Below are positions 1-6,243 of a stretch of DNA of 11,362 nucleotides, piece after piece. The DNA lies in the NCBI GenBank assembly GCA_018830845.1, contig JAHJRS010000094.1, forward strand, positions 1 through 11,362, read 5' to 3'. The position numbers and the translations under genes were made by a program. This DNA comes from Nanobdellota archaeon (GTDB taxonomy: Archaea; Nanobdellota; Nanobdellia; Pacearchaeales; GW2011-AR1). Positions within the stretch are counted from its first letter, which is position 1, and every line of letters starts with the position of its first letter. Under the pieces are notes generated by a model. That model saw only the letters and a list, made by a program, of their open reading frames with translations. It was not told the origin of the DNA and searched no databases.

Positions 1-160
1 AAAGATTTGAAAAAGAACTTCCAACTTCGGCTGAAGACTGGGTGCTTTGTATGCTTGTTAATCTGGCAACGCCGTAAATTGCTCCAAAAAGTATTATTCC
101 CCCTACCAGAAACGCAAAAATCCATGCAAAAGAAATGTCAAGGAAACCTTTTTTATTCAT
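1..160 (-). CDS. Pilin-like small membrane protein, C-terminus cut off by the window edge
   Basis: Only the first 53 codons are present; the frame is open to base 1 and the gene continues off the left edge. The N-terminus reads MNKKGFLDISFAWIFAFLVG and is followed by more hydrophobic residues up to about residue 33, then a polar stretch rich in Ser, Thr and Gln. A short basic leader, then Gly-Phe, then a long hydrophobic helix is the layout of archaeal class III (type IV prepilin-like) signal peptides; cleavage near Gly5 or Phe6 would be expected, but this is inferred. The start codon lies inside the end of the preceding gene: ATGAATAA contains this ATG and the upstream TAA, so the two are almost certainly translated from one transcript. 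I do not recognise a specific family; the function could be a minor pilin or another filament or envelope component. Confidence 0.72.
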   Translation of the reverse strand, partial: MNKKGFLDISFAWIFAFLVGGIILFGAIYGVARLTSIQSTQSSAEVGSSFSNL

Positions 161-575
161 TTTGTCTTTCAACTTTTACAAGTGCATCGGAGTAATTTTT
201 TACAAGAAGAAATTTTACTCGTCCATCCACTGCAGTTATGCAAATTGATTGGGTAATTTCAAGGTGGTCAACGTACTGCCCTACCGAAGAGCGCTCCTTA
301 TATAAAACAACATTTTCAAAAGAGTCATCATTAAAACAAACCTGAGAAACGCCTGAAGGAACAAGATATCCAACTGCCTTAGAAGCCTGGGAAGCTTTCC
401 AAACTTCATCAACATCCTTTCTTAAAGAATCATAAAATTTTGAAGTTGTTACCTGACCCTGAAAGGAAAAAAACTGCTGTATTGCATAAAACGCAAAAGC
501 CAAAAAAATAATTATAAGAATAATTGAGAAAATCATTCCGAAAGAAAGTTTCATCTGCGCCCCTTTTGATTTCAT
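153..575 (-). CDS. Pilin-like secreted/membrane protein, 140 aa, function unknown
   Basis: A 140-residue protein starting MKSKGAQMKLSFGMIFSI. The leader Lys-Ser-Lys-Gly-Ala-Gln followed by a hydrophobic helix (about residues 10-34) resembles a prepilin-type signal, with processing plausible between Ala6 and Gln7. The remaining 100 or so residues are a soluble domain with two cysteines and no motif I can assign. I recall similar 'KGAQ-K-SFGMIFSI' N-termini in uncharacterised DPANN proteins, which is recollection and not a search result. The start at 575 is preferred to the internal Met8 because a TATA box at 600-607 sits about 28 bases upstream, fitting a leaderless message. It overlaps the following gene by 8 bases and is separated from the upstream operon by its own promoter. 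An imperfect palindrome (561-590) spans its start codon. Confidence 0.82.
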   Translation of the reverse strand: MKSKGAQMKLSFGMIFSIILIIIFLAFAFYAIQQFFSFQGQVTTSKFYDSLRKDVDEVWKASQASKAVGYLVPSGVSQVCFNDDSFENVVLYKERSSVGQYVDHLEITQSICITAVDGRVKFLLVKNYSDALVKVERQNE

Positions 576-590
576 TACAATCGAAAAGGG
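561..590. repeat. Imperfect palindrome centred on a start codon
   Basis: Read on the minus strand, an 11-base arm (590-579, with one bulged C at 583) pairs with the arm at 571-561, leaving a 7-base loop GTAATGA that contains the ATG of the 140-aa gene. The perfect part of the outer stem is CCCTTTT/AAAAGGG. If transcription begins at the start codon, as the TATA position suggests, this is a DNA palindrome across the start site and could be an operator; with a longer leader it would be an RNA hairpin presenting the start codon. Chance cannot be excluded in AT-rich DNA. Confidence 0.4.
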
Positions 591-599
591 ATTTTAATT

Positions 600-607
600 T
601 TTAAATA
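600..607 (-). promoter_or_regulatory. TATA box of the 140-aa pilin-like gene
   Basis: The minus strand reads TATTTAAA here, inside a longer TATTTAAAAATT tract. Its centre is about 28 bases before the ATG at 575, and 26 if the overlapping TTTAAAAA at 598-605 is used. This matches the usual distance from an archaeal TATA box to the transcription start and implies a leaderless message. Confidence 0.6.
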
Positions 608-629
608 TGTTGATATTTTGAGATTTATA

Positions 630-668
630 GCTCGAACCGGGTTTCACCACGATTGCTTTCGCTCGCTT
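630..668. other. GC-rich island in an AT-rich spacer, identity unknown
   Basis: This stretch lies between the end of the 685-aa gene and the promoter of the 140-aa gene. It is clearly richer in G and C than its flanks (for example GCTCGAACCGGG and GCTTTCGCTCGC on the plus strand). In AT-rich archaea such islands often mark structured RNAs, but I find no tRNA cloverleaf, no C/D-box pair and no convincing long stem. The GGTTCGAG on the minus strand resembles a tRNA T-loop, yet the flanking bases cannot form a T-stem. It is recorded as an unexplained element. Confidence 0.25.
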
Positions 669-694
669 TATTGGAAAACTGGGGAAAACTAAAT

Positions 695-715
695 AATTTG
701 GAAATTATCCAAATT
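695..715 (-). terminator. Hairpin over the stop codon at the end of the surface-protein operon
   Basis: A perfect 8-base stem (AATTTGGA at 695-702, TCCAAATT at 708-715) with a 5-base loop AATTA encloses the TAA stop of the 685-aa gene. On the minus strand it is followed by short T runs (GTTTTCCCC, then GTTTTCC) rather than a long U tract. It could be a terminator or an RNA-stabilising 3' hairpin. Archaeal termination depends mainly on U-rich tracts, so the assignment is tentative. Confidence 0.4.
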
Positions 716-2762
716 GGTAATTCTGAGGTCTCAAAACCATACTACATGCAGTTGGTGAAGATGGTTGATTTCCATATATGTCCTGACATTTCAAATAAAC
801 TGGGGTTTCAGTGTTCCATCCCATATAGTGGTGTATCTGGTCAGATGAACTAATTACAGAACCTTCTTCAAAATTGTAAATACAACTGAATGTAGTGTAA
901 ACGCACTCTGCATTTTCATTAGTTATAATTTTCAACTGATTGTCTTCGTAATATGCCCTTGCAATCAACGGAGGAGATTGGTCAATCTCCACATCAAACT
1001 GGATTAATTCAGTGTCCGCATTTCCTCCCATGTCATGGCACCTTATGTAATAATCATAGCTTCCCGTCGTCAAATATACATTTGTTGAATGTGAAACTGA
1101 AGAAGTGTTGTCGAAAATTGTGTAACTACCTTCAACTCCGGTTCTGCTGTAATAACAAAGTGCACTTCCATCATAAACTCCTCCAAAGGTTCTAGCCTCA
1201 AGGGTTACTCTTGATGGAGTTGTTGAATCATATATGGTAGTACTATTTGGCGAAGCTGAAGTTATTGAAAGTGCTCTTGAGGATTTAAGTGCATAAACAT
1301 AATCCTGAACGTTTGTGTTTTTACTTTCTGAGACATCCTGGCACTTAACATAATAGAAAGTCGGTTCTGTTTGTCTTATTCCGGTTAACTCGGTTGAACA
1401 AGTGTAACTCATTCTCATGTTAATTTCTTCAGGCTCTGTTGCACAACTCATGTTGTTTTCCATATCCCCATAATTTCTTCCGGGAGTGAATGACCACTTA
1501 CACTGTGCAGGTTCATTTACATAAAAATCAACGGGGGCACTCGTGGTATTAAATGAAACCAAGGTGTTGTTTGCAAGACTTGTCCCCTCAATAATTGGAG
1601 GTGTTGTGTCTGGTCCTTCCTGAATGCACATATTAAACAAATAGTTTCCCACCTGAGAATTTCCGTTTGAGTCTTCACACCTTACGTAAGCTGAAATTAA
1701 ATTGTCTCTTCCAATAGTGTGATTAAACTCAGGAATCTTTATCGTCTGAGAGTGATTGAATTTTAATGTACTCATCCCACCCATGTAGGAGGACATTTCC
1801 TCGTATGAACCTCTTCTGTCAAAACTAATTTTACACTGAGCAGGTTCATTTAATTTCACACCAAAAGTTACTGTTGAAAATGGAGAAAGACATCCATCCT
1901 GTTCCCTTGTATCCACAACTTTAACACCTCTGTCTGGAGGGGAAATTGAATTGTCCGGGGCGTAAACATAACCAACTCTCAAAACTTCAGGGTTTGGTTC
2001 TATAATTGGAGGGCTTATATCATTTGAATTATTCCAGAAGCAGAATGGATTTCCGCCTTCATTAGGGTCGCTGTCTATAAATGCACATGATTTACCTAAA
2101 CTTTTACACTGATAAATTGAACATGGAACTTCCTGATTATTACAAAGGCCGCAAAATTCTCCACCCGACATTGGCTGCCATTGGTTACAATAAAAAACAA
2201 CTGTACCTGCTTCTTCAACCGAAGAACTGAAAAGTGCAAAAATAACAAAGAGAACTACAACAAGTATTGCACCAAAAACTGGAACTGAAATTCCTAAGGC
2301 TAATGCCCCTTCTCCTAAAACGCCAGTCCAAAGTGCTACCCCTACTCCTGCAAGTGCTCCTCCCAATGAAGGAATTATATTTTGAAAATCAGGACTTCCC
2401 TCTATAAGTCTTAGGACAGAATATACCCCAAAAGCCGCAGCGGCTGAACCCGCAATTCCCCAAATAGTATTAGAAATTCCTAAAAATGGCCCTGCAACAG
2501 TTTCTTTAACACCCTCTTCTCCTCCCCCTGAAAAAAGAAAATCACTGAATTTAGTTAATCCAATAGTTGAAACAGTTTGAGGGAGATTCAAAGGAGGATT
2601 TTTAATAGATCCAACGCGTGTGAGATTAGACTCTCCTTTAAGGTCATCCGCACTAACACTTGGAATTCCACTAACAAGCCACACAAAAGCAAAAATTCCG
2701 ACTATTAAAATTAAAATTTCACTCAGAGAGATTGCAACTGTTTTGCTTTTTGTTCTGTTCAT
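705..2762 (-). CDS. Large membrane-anchored surface protein with four Ig-like Cys modules
   Basis: A 685-residue protein of a kind I recall in uncharacterised DPANN proteins. Residues 1-38 form a signal anchor (MNRTKSKTVAISLSEILILI and following). Residues about 92-180 hold two or three further hydrophobic segments, rich in Ala and Gly. From residue 184 it is probably extracellular: a Cys-rich patch at 191-241 (including CGLCNNQEVPC, then CKSLGKSC), followed by four degenerate modules. Each begins near an Asn-Glu-Pro-Ala-Gln-Cys-type motif and ends in Tyr-x-Arg/Lys-Cys-x-Asp; the paired cysteines are C310/C362, C421/C474, C536/C575 and C620/C659. This resembles tandem Ig- or fibronectin-type beta domains with one disulfide each. 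Asn-x-Ser/Thr sequons are frequent. It is the last gene of the operon, starting 3 bases after the previous stop and in the same frame as that gene. The role is unknown; adhesion or envelope structure is inferred. Confidence 0.88.
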   Translation of the reverse strand: MNRTKSKTVAISLSEILILIVGIFAFVWLVSGIPSVSADDLKGESNLTRVGSIKNPPLNLPQTVSTIGLTKFSDFLFSGGGEEGVKETVAGPFLGISNTIWGIAGSAAAAFGVYSVLRLIEGSPDFQNIIPSLGGALAGVGVALWTGVLGEGALALGISVPVFGAILVVVLFVIFALFSSSVEEAGTVVFYCNQWQPMSGGEFCGLCNNQEVPCSIYQCKSLGKSCAFIDSDPNEGGNPFCFWNNSNDISPPIIEPNPEVLRVGYVYAPDNSISPPDRGVKVVDTREQDGCLSPFSTVTFGVKLNEPAQCKISFDRRGSYEEMSSYMGGMSTLKFNHSQTIKIPEFNHTIGRDNLISAYVRCEDSNGNSQVGNYLFNMCIQEGPDTTPPIIEGTSLANNTLVSFNTTSAPVDFYVNEPAQCKWSFTPGRNYGDMENNMSCATEPEEINMRMSYTCSTELTGIRQTEPTFYYVKCQDVSESKNTNVQDYVYALKSSRALSITSASPNSTTIYDSTTPSRVTLEARTFGGVYDGSALCYYSRTGVEGSYTIFDNTSSVSHSTNVYLTTGSYDYYIRCHDMGGNADTELIQFDVEIDQSPPLIARAYYEDNQLKIITNENAECVYTTFSCIYNFEEGSVISSSDQIHHYMGWNTETPVYLKCQDIYGNQPSSPTACSMVLRPQNYQFG

Positions 2763-2765
2763 TTT

Positions 2766-4535
2766 TTATCTTCCCCTCATTTGATTTGCCAAGTTTGCAA
2801 ATGCATTCCACAAATAAGTTCTGTCTCTATGAAAAACTGTTTTTCCATCAGACCTTATCTGATCTCCCACAGCATTGTCTCCTCCAAATATTTTTTCAGC
2901 GATTACCTGCATTTGCCCTGCTTCCCCGACGTAATTCTTTTTTGGTCCGCAATCTCCAAGGCTCATACACATTGAAGCCGCTTCTTCAGCCCAGTCCGCC
3001 CTTATTCTTTTATCATCAGGACTTACTATGCATTCACTTCCAATTTTATTATCATCGTCGTCCTCGGCGAAACTGCTTCCACCAAAAAGGGATTTTTCTA
3101 TAACATAATCACACTGAATTATTCCAAGAGAACAAATTGCATCTCCGTTTCCGCTTCCTTCATAAAAATCAAACCCTGGAGCATTAAGCGGAACGCACGC
3201 TCCCGGACCCTGACCTACCTTCGTTCCTTCTGTTTTCTGCTCTGTAAATGAATATGCTCCCGGAACCCAATCACACTTTCTAATAGTACGATCCATACAT
3301 TCAGCTTCCTTTGTGATTAAGGCACAATCCTGCCACAAGTTTTGCATACATACGGCATTCTTGAAACCATTAACTTCACCCTGTATGCAAACTTTTTGCC
3401 TTCCATCATAACAATTCTCTGAAGTGACTTCACCATTGTAACATGTTAACTTTGTAAAAACTGATCCGGGAAGGTTTTCCTTCGTGTTGTCCGGAGTGTC
3501 AGAATTTCTGTTAAAAACATAATTCCCATCCTCATTGGGGTCTGTAATTTTTGGAGTTCCGGGAGCTTCACCACACCAACTTTCTCCGTGATTATACTTT
3601 ACGCCCTCATACGTACAACCTAAATCTCTACAAAAGTTTTCCCCAAACACCGGCTGAGTTTCCCCTCTTTCTGCAAATGAACAGGTACTCCCAAGAACAT
3701 AATCACAATTTCCGCATGTTCTTGAGCCCGCGTTAGCAGAACCAAAACCGCATGAATTTTCCTTTTGAATTATTTGTGCCCAGTATGATTTATCATTAAT
3801 TTTTCCGGCATCATATATATTTGCAAGGTTTCCGCAAGTGTCAACAAAATAAACTTCATCCTGCCCTAAAACACAACGCGTTTCCTCGCTGGGTCCGCAG
3901 TTTGTCCCTAACTCTTCATTTGAACATAAGTATCCTTCGTAAAATTCAACTCCAGTGTTTGTCAAGTTCCCCTGAATCTGGTTACATTCGGATTTTGTTA
4001 AAAGGCGGCATGTTCTCTCTGCACCAGTTTCATAAACACAAGCCCCTTTAATATCGCCCCCAGCGGTTGCAAGACATTGAGCTTCAGAAGTTATTCCGGG
4101 ATTAAAGTTTGTCTGAACCCCATACTGAGCAGAAAGCGCTTTACACCTTACCTGAGTTACAAGATTCGCTCCGTTAGCCCCGAGTGAACAGCAACCTAAC
4201 TGGCATTGTGGAAGTTCTTCAGGGGGCTTTTCATTCCAGACCCCGCCATCATTCTGGCACACAACTGAAGGAACATTTCTGTCACAAAGCCCCTGCTGAC
4301 TGTCATAGCATGTTCCGGCGGCACACCATGAAGTGGATTCGCATGAAGTGGGAGCCTGCCTAAAACCTGAATCACATGAGGGAGAACCTGCGGGAACACT
4401 CTGGCACCATTGACCTGTTGTCAATTTTTCACAGCAAATGTTACTTTCGGCTTTCACAAAATTTGAATTTAAAAAAGCAAGAGCTAAAACTAAAAAAATT
4501 CCTGCAAACAAAATTATCACTTTACTCTTTTTCAT
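2766..4535 (-). CDS. Secreted Cys-rich protein (about 41 Cys), function unknown
   Basis: A 589-residue protein. The frame stays open upstream to 4568, but the start at 4535 is chosen because it lies one base after the stop of the preceding gene (TAAAATG) and gives a classical signal peptide, MKKSKVIILFAGIFLVLALA, with cleavage likely after residue 28 (Val-Lys-Ala). The mature part has about 41 cysteines in about 560 residues, including Cys-Cys pairs near the N-terminus (NICCEK) and in QCQLGCCSLG. Other recognisable stretches are EELGTNCGP, VYFVDTCGNLANIYDAG, CGNCDYVLGSTC and SLGDCGPKKNYVGEAG. I recall this pattern in DPANN conserved hypothetical proteins. The C-terminus is polar with no membrane anchor, ending in MRGR. 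The protein is presumably exported and heavily disulfide-bonded. Its stop codon is followed three bases later, in the same frame, by the next gene, so the pair may be one ancestral gene. Confidence 0.88.
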   Translation of the reverse strand: MKKSKVIILFAGIFLVLALAFLNSNFVKAESNICCEKLTTGQWCQSVPAGSPSCDSGFRQAPTSCESTSWCAAGTCYDSQQGLCDRNVPSVVCQNDGGVWNEKPPEELPQCQLGCCSLGANGANLVTQVRCKALSAQYGVQTNFNPGITSEAQCLATAGGDIKGACVYETGAERTCRLLTKSECNQIQGNLTNTGVEFYEGYLCSNEELGTNCGPSEETRCVLGQDEVYFVDTCGNLANIYDAGKINDKSYWAQIIQKENSCGFGSANAGSRTCGNCDYVLGSTCSFAERGETQPVFGENFCRDLGCTYEGVKYNHGESWCGEAPGTPKITDPNEDGNYVFNRNSDTPDNTKENLPGSVFTKLTCYNGEVTSENCYDGRQKVCIQGEVNGFKNAVCMQNLWQDCALITKEAECMDRTIRKCDWVPGAYSFTEQKTEGTKVGQGPGACVPLNAPGFDFYEGSGNGDAICSLGIIQCDYVIEKSLFGGSSFAEDDDDNKIGSECIVSPDDKRIRADWAEEAASMCMSLGDCGPKKNYVGEAGQMQVIAEKIFGGDNAVGDQIRSDGKTVFHRDRTYLWNAFANLANQMRGR

Positions 4536-4536
4536 T

Positions 4537-5313
4537 TTATGATGAAGCTCCAAGAGGCCACACAACACTCCTTACAGCAAACTGAAATATGTTTCCCGTT
4601 TCTCTTTCAGTTATTATATAAATTTTCGAGCCATCGCTCTGGAGTTTTTTTTCAATTTTAAGGTGGGGGTAGTAATACATGAAGTAAGCAGGGTCGCTGT
4701 CTCCGTACTGCTCTTCCCACGACACTATATTTCTTGCAATTGAAGCAAGTTCATAAAGATTATTATTCACAATCACATCAAATGAGTCATACCTTTCTGT
4801 TGAAGCTCTTGTTAAAGTAAGGGTTGAATTGCTGTGAAGGATAACCCTGTCTGGCAAAAGATTTACATTAAATTTGTCGCTGTCCAATACAACCGTGTAC
4901 CCTCTTGAAGTGTAGTCGCTTCTCATCTGACTAAAGCATTCAGTCACCCGCAAAGCCAAAGCATCCTTTAATTCTTTTTCAATGTGACTTACAAGGGCCG
5001 CCCTTTGCGGAACGCACGTTTTGTAATTTTCATTTGTGTAACAAAGATATTCGACGGTGTTTCCCCCATAAATAATATAAGAACTGGGCTCTAAACTTCC
5101 CCCCTGCAAACCGACAATCATAACATTTTCTTCAAGATTATTTTCTATGCAGTTTTGAATATAACTTCTTGGGTTTTCATCAAGAGAAGTTGCCGTTGAA
5201 GTCAGGCCCGGATAAAAGAAATAAATAAGTACTCCTGCAACAACAATCACAAGGGCAATTATAACAAAAATTGTAACCTGGCCTTTTTTACTTTTAAGGA
5301 GCACCTCTTTCAT
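4537..5313 (-). CDS. Pilin-like exported protein, 258 aa, first gene of the surface operon
   Basis: The N-terminus MKEVLLKSKKGQVTIFVIIA and the following hydrophobic residues (to about 33) form a basic leader, Lys-Lys-Gly-Gln, then a long helix: a class III, prepilin-like signal with cleavage plausible between Gly11 and Gln12. I recall KKGQVTIF as a very common start in uncharacterised DPANN proteins. The soluble domain (about 37-258) has four cysteines (55, 91, 100, 126) and no catalytic motif I know. The start is supported by the TATA box at 5335-5342, about 26 bases upstream. One base separates its stop from the Cys-rich gene, so the three genes 5313-705 form one operon. The likely role is a filament or envelope subunit, or a protein anchored by its uncleaved helix; this is inference. 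Confidence 0.87.
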   Translation of the reverse strand: MKEVLLKSKKGQVTIFVIIALVIVVAGVLIYFFYPGLTSTATSLDENPRSYIQNCIENNLEENVMIVGLQGGSLEPSSYIIYGGNTVEYLCYTNENYKTCVPQRAALVSHIEKELKDALALRVTECFSQMRSDYTSRGYTVVLDSDKFNVNLLPDRVILHSNSTLTLTRASTERYDSFDVIVNNNLYELASIARNIVSWEEQYGDSDPAYFMYYYPHLKIEKKLQSDGSKIYIITERETGNIFQFAVRSVVWPLGASS

Positions 5314-5334
5314 TTGATTTTAAGGATTTTTACA

Positions 5335-5342
5335 TTTATAAA
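5335..5342 (-). promoter_or_regulatory. TATA box of the three-gene surface operon
   Basis: The minus strand reads TTTATAAA, centred 25-26 bases before the ATG at 5313. This predicts transcription starting at or within a base or two of the start codon, so the first gene would be leaderless. Confidence 0.7.
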
Positions 5343-5369
5343 TATTTCAATTAATAATAAGATAGATTG

Positions 5370-5375
5370 AAAAAA
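5370..5375 (-). terminator. Oligo-T terminator downstream of PCNA
   Basis: Six A residues on the plus strand give a T6 run on the minus strand about 58 bases after the PCNA stop. Archaeal RNA polymerase terminates at such U tracts without needing a hairpin. It lies just before the promoter of the next operon, as expected for a transcript boundary. Confidence 0.45.
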
Positions 5376-5432
5376 TTATTCCCTGCTTGGATTGCCACCC
5401 ACGGACATTTTAAAATTTTGAAACACTTTTTC

Positions 5433-6161
5433 TTAGTCCTCAGTCTCCATTCGGGGAGCAAGAAGAAAACTCAGTGCAATGTGATTGGCAATGAAATCGA
5501 TTCTCAAAGGATGGTCGTTTGCAAACTTTAAAGTTGTTTTTGAAAATTGCTTTCCCGCTTTCAAAAATCTCTGCAGGTACTCAAGGCTATAGCGTGAAGT
5601 GCATTCCTCGCCTGAAATTTCAACTTCGTCGGAGGAAAACTCCGAGCGTGCCGAGTTTGTTTCTTTTGCTTCAACGACAAAATTGTCTTTTTCGACAATA
5701 AATGAACATGCATCCGAAACAACGAGGCAGTCTTCAATCGAACCAATAAGGTCATTTGAATCAATTGTGACCTTTGAAGAAAATTCTATGTGGTCAGGAA
5801 ATTCCTTTTCTTCCCTTTCAACTTCTATTAAATTAAGTGTGAAAATTCTTTTTATTTTGTCCTCTATTTTTATTTCAAGGGCATTTTCTTTTTTTTCCAA
5901 AATTAATGAACTTGTTTTTGTTGCTCTTTTCAGAATTTTTTTAAAATTCTCGAGATTTACCCCCAGAACTTCGTCGCCGGACTCAAACTCCTTAAATGCA
6001 CTTTTTGGAATTTTCAGGGAAACCATTGAAATGTTTCCGGGGTCAATTGCAACTATTGAGAGCCCAAAATCGCTTATTTTTATTCTAACTTCCAAAACAA
6101 GTTCGGAAATCAATTCTATGAGTTTTGTAAAAACTATCGGGTCCTCTAATTTTAGTTTCAT
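5433..6161 (-). CDS. pcn: DNA polymerase sliding clamp (PCNA)
   Basis: A 242-residue protein of normal PCNA length. It forms a ring around DNA that tethers DNA polymerase and serves ligase, FEN1 and other PIP-box partners. Family signatures visible: GLSIVAIDPGNISMVSLKIP (residues 33-52), matching the conserved Asp-Pro-x-Asn-x-(Ala/Ser)-hydrophobic-Val segment; YSLEYLQRFLKA (191-202); PLRIDF (218-223), matching the usual Pro-Leu-Lys-hydrophobic-Glu-Phe; and the C-terminal LLAPRMETED (233-242), the usual Leu-Ala-Pro-Arg tail. The interdomain connector is around 113-128 (VEREEKEFPDHIEF). Only one PCNA gene is in the window, so a homotrimer is likely. It is divergent from the primase gene, and a TATA-like box at 6182-6190 places its start codon at the transcription start. 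Nothing required appears to be missing. Confidence 0.96.
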   Translation of the reverse strand: MKLKLEDPIVFTKLIELISELVLEVRIKISDFGLSIVAIDPGNISMVSLKIPKSAFKEFESGDEVLGVNLENFKKILKRATKTSSLILEKKENALEIKIEDKIKRIFTLNLIEVEREEKEFPDHIEFSSKVTIDSNDLIGSIEDCLVVSDACSFIVEKDNFVVEAKETNSARSEFSSDEVEISGEECTSRYSLEYLQRFLKAGKQFSKTTLKFANDHPLRIDFIANHIALSFLLAPRMETED

Positions 6162-6181
6162 ATTAATTCCAATTGTGCGTG

Positions 6182-6190
6182 TTTTTTAAG
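6182..6190 (-). promoter_or_regulatory. TATA-like box of the PCNA gene
   Basis: The minus strand reads CTTAAAAAA, centred about 25 bases before the PCNA ATG at 6161. It is weaker than the other TATA boxes here, but the spacing is the same. It shares an 82-base divergent promoter region with the primase gene. Confidence 0.5.
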
Positions 6191-6213
6191 CATTTTCGTT
6201 TTAAAGTGATTAA

Positions 6214-6223
6214 TTATATAAAT
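6214..6223 (+). promoter_or_regulatory. TATA box of the primase gene, decides its start codon
   Basis: TTATATAAAT is centred about 26 bases before the ATG at 6244 but only about 11 bases before the first in-frame ATG at 6229. A transcript from this box would begin at about 6244, beyond the 6229 codon, so 6244 is the favoured start. A weaker TTTTAAAG at 6199-6206 has the right spacing for 6229 and keeps that alternative open. Confidence 0.55.
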
Positions 6224-6243
6224 CTTTCATGCCCTCTTTTTTG

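Noticed and set aside
625..665. Possible tRNA from the minus-strand GGTTCGAG
   Set aside because: The bases flanking the T-loop-like sequence cannot form a 5-bp T-stem, and no acceptor, D or anticodon arm can be drawn.
2732..3103. A 123-codon plus-strand open frame across the junction of the two large surface genes
   Set aside because: Antisense to two well-supported genes; no TATA box at the right distance and no recognisable protein features.
4536..4568. Extended N-terminus for the Cys-rich gene, starting at 4568
   Set aside because: It would overlap the upstream gene and place eleven extra residues before a textbook signal peptide; the ATG at 4535 sits one base after the upstream stop.
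5599..6189. A 196-codon plus-strand open frame antisense to PCNA
   Set aside because: Its Ser/Phe-rich translation is the mirror of PCNA's Glu/Lys/Asp codons, and the minus strand has clear PCNA motifs.
6229..6243. Five-residue longer primase start at 6229
   Set aside because: The strong TATA box predicts transcription from about 6244, beyond this codon; a weaker box keeps it possible, so it is disfavoured rather than excluded.
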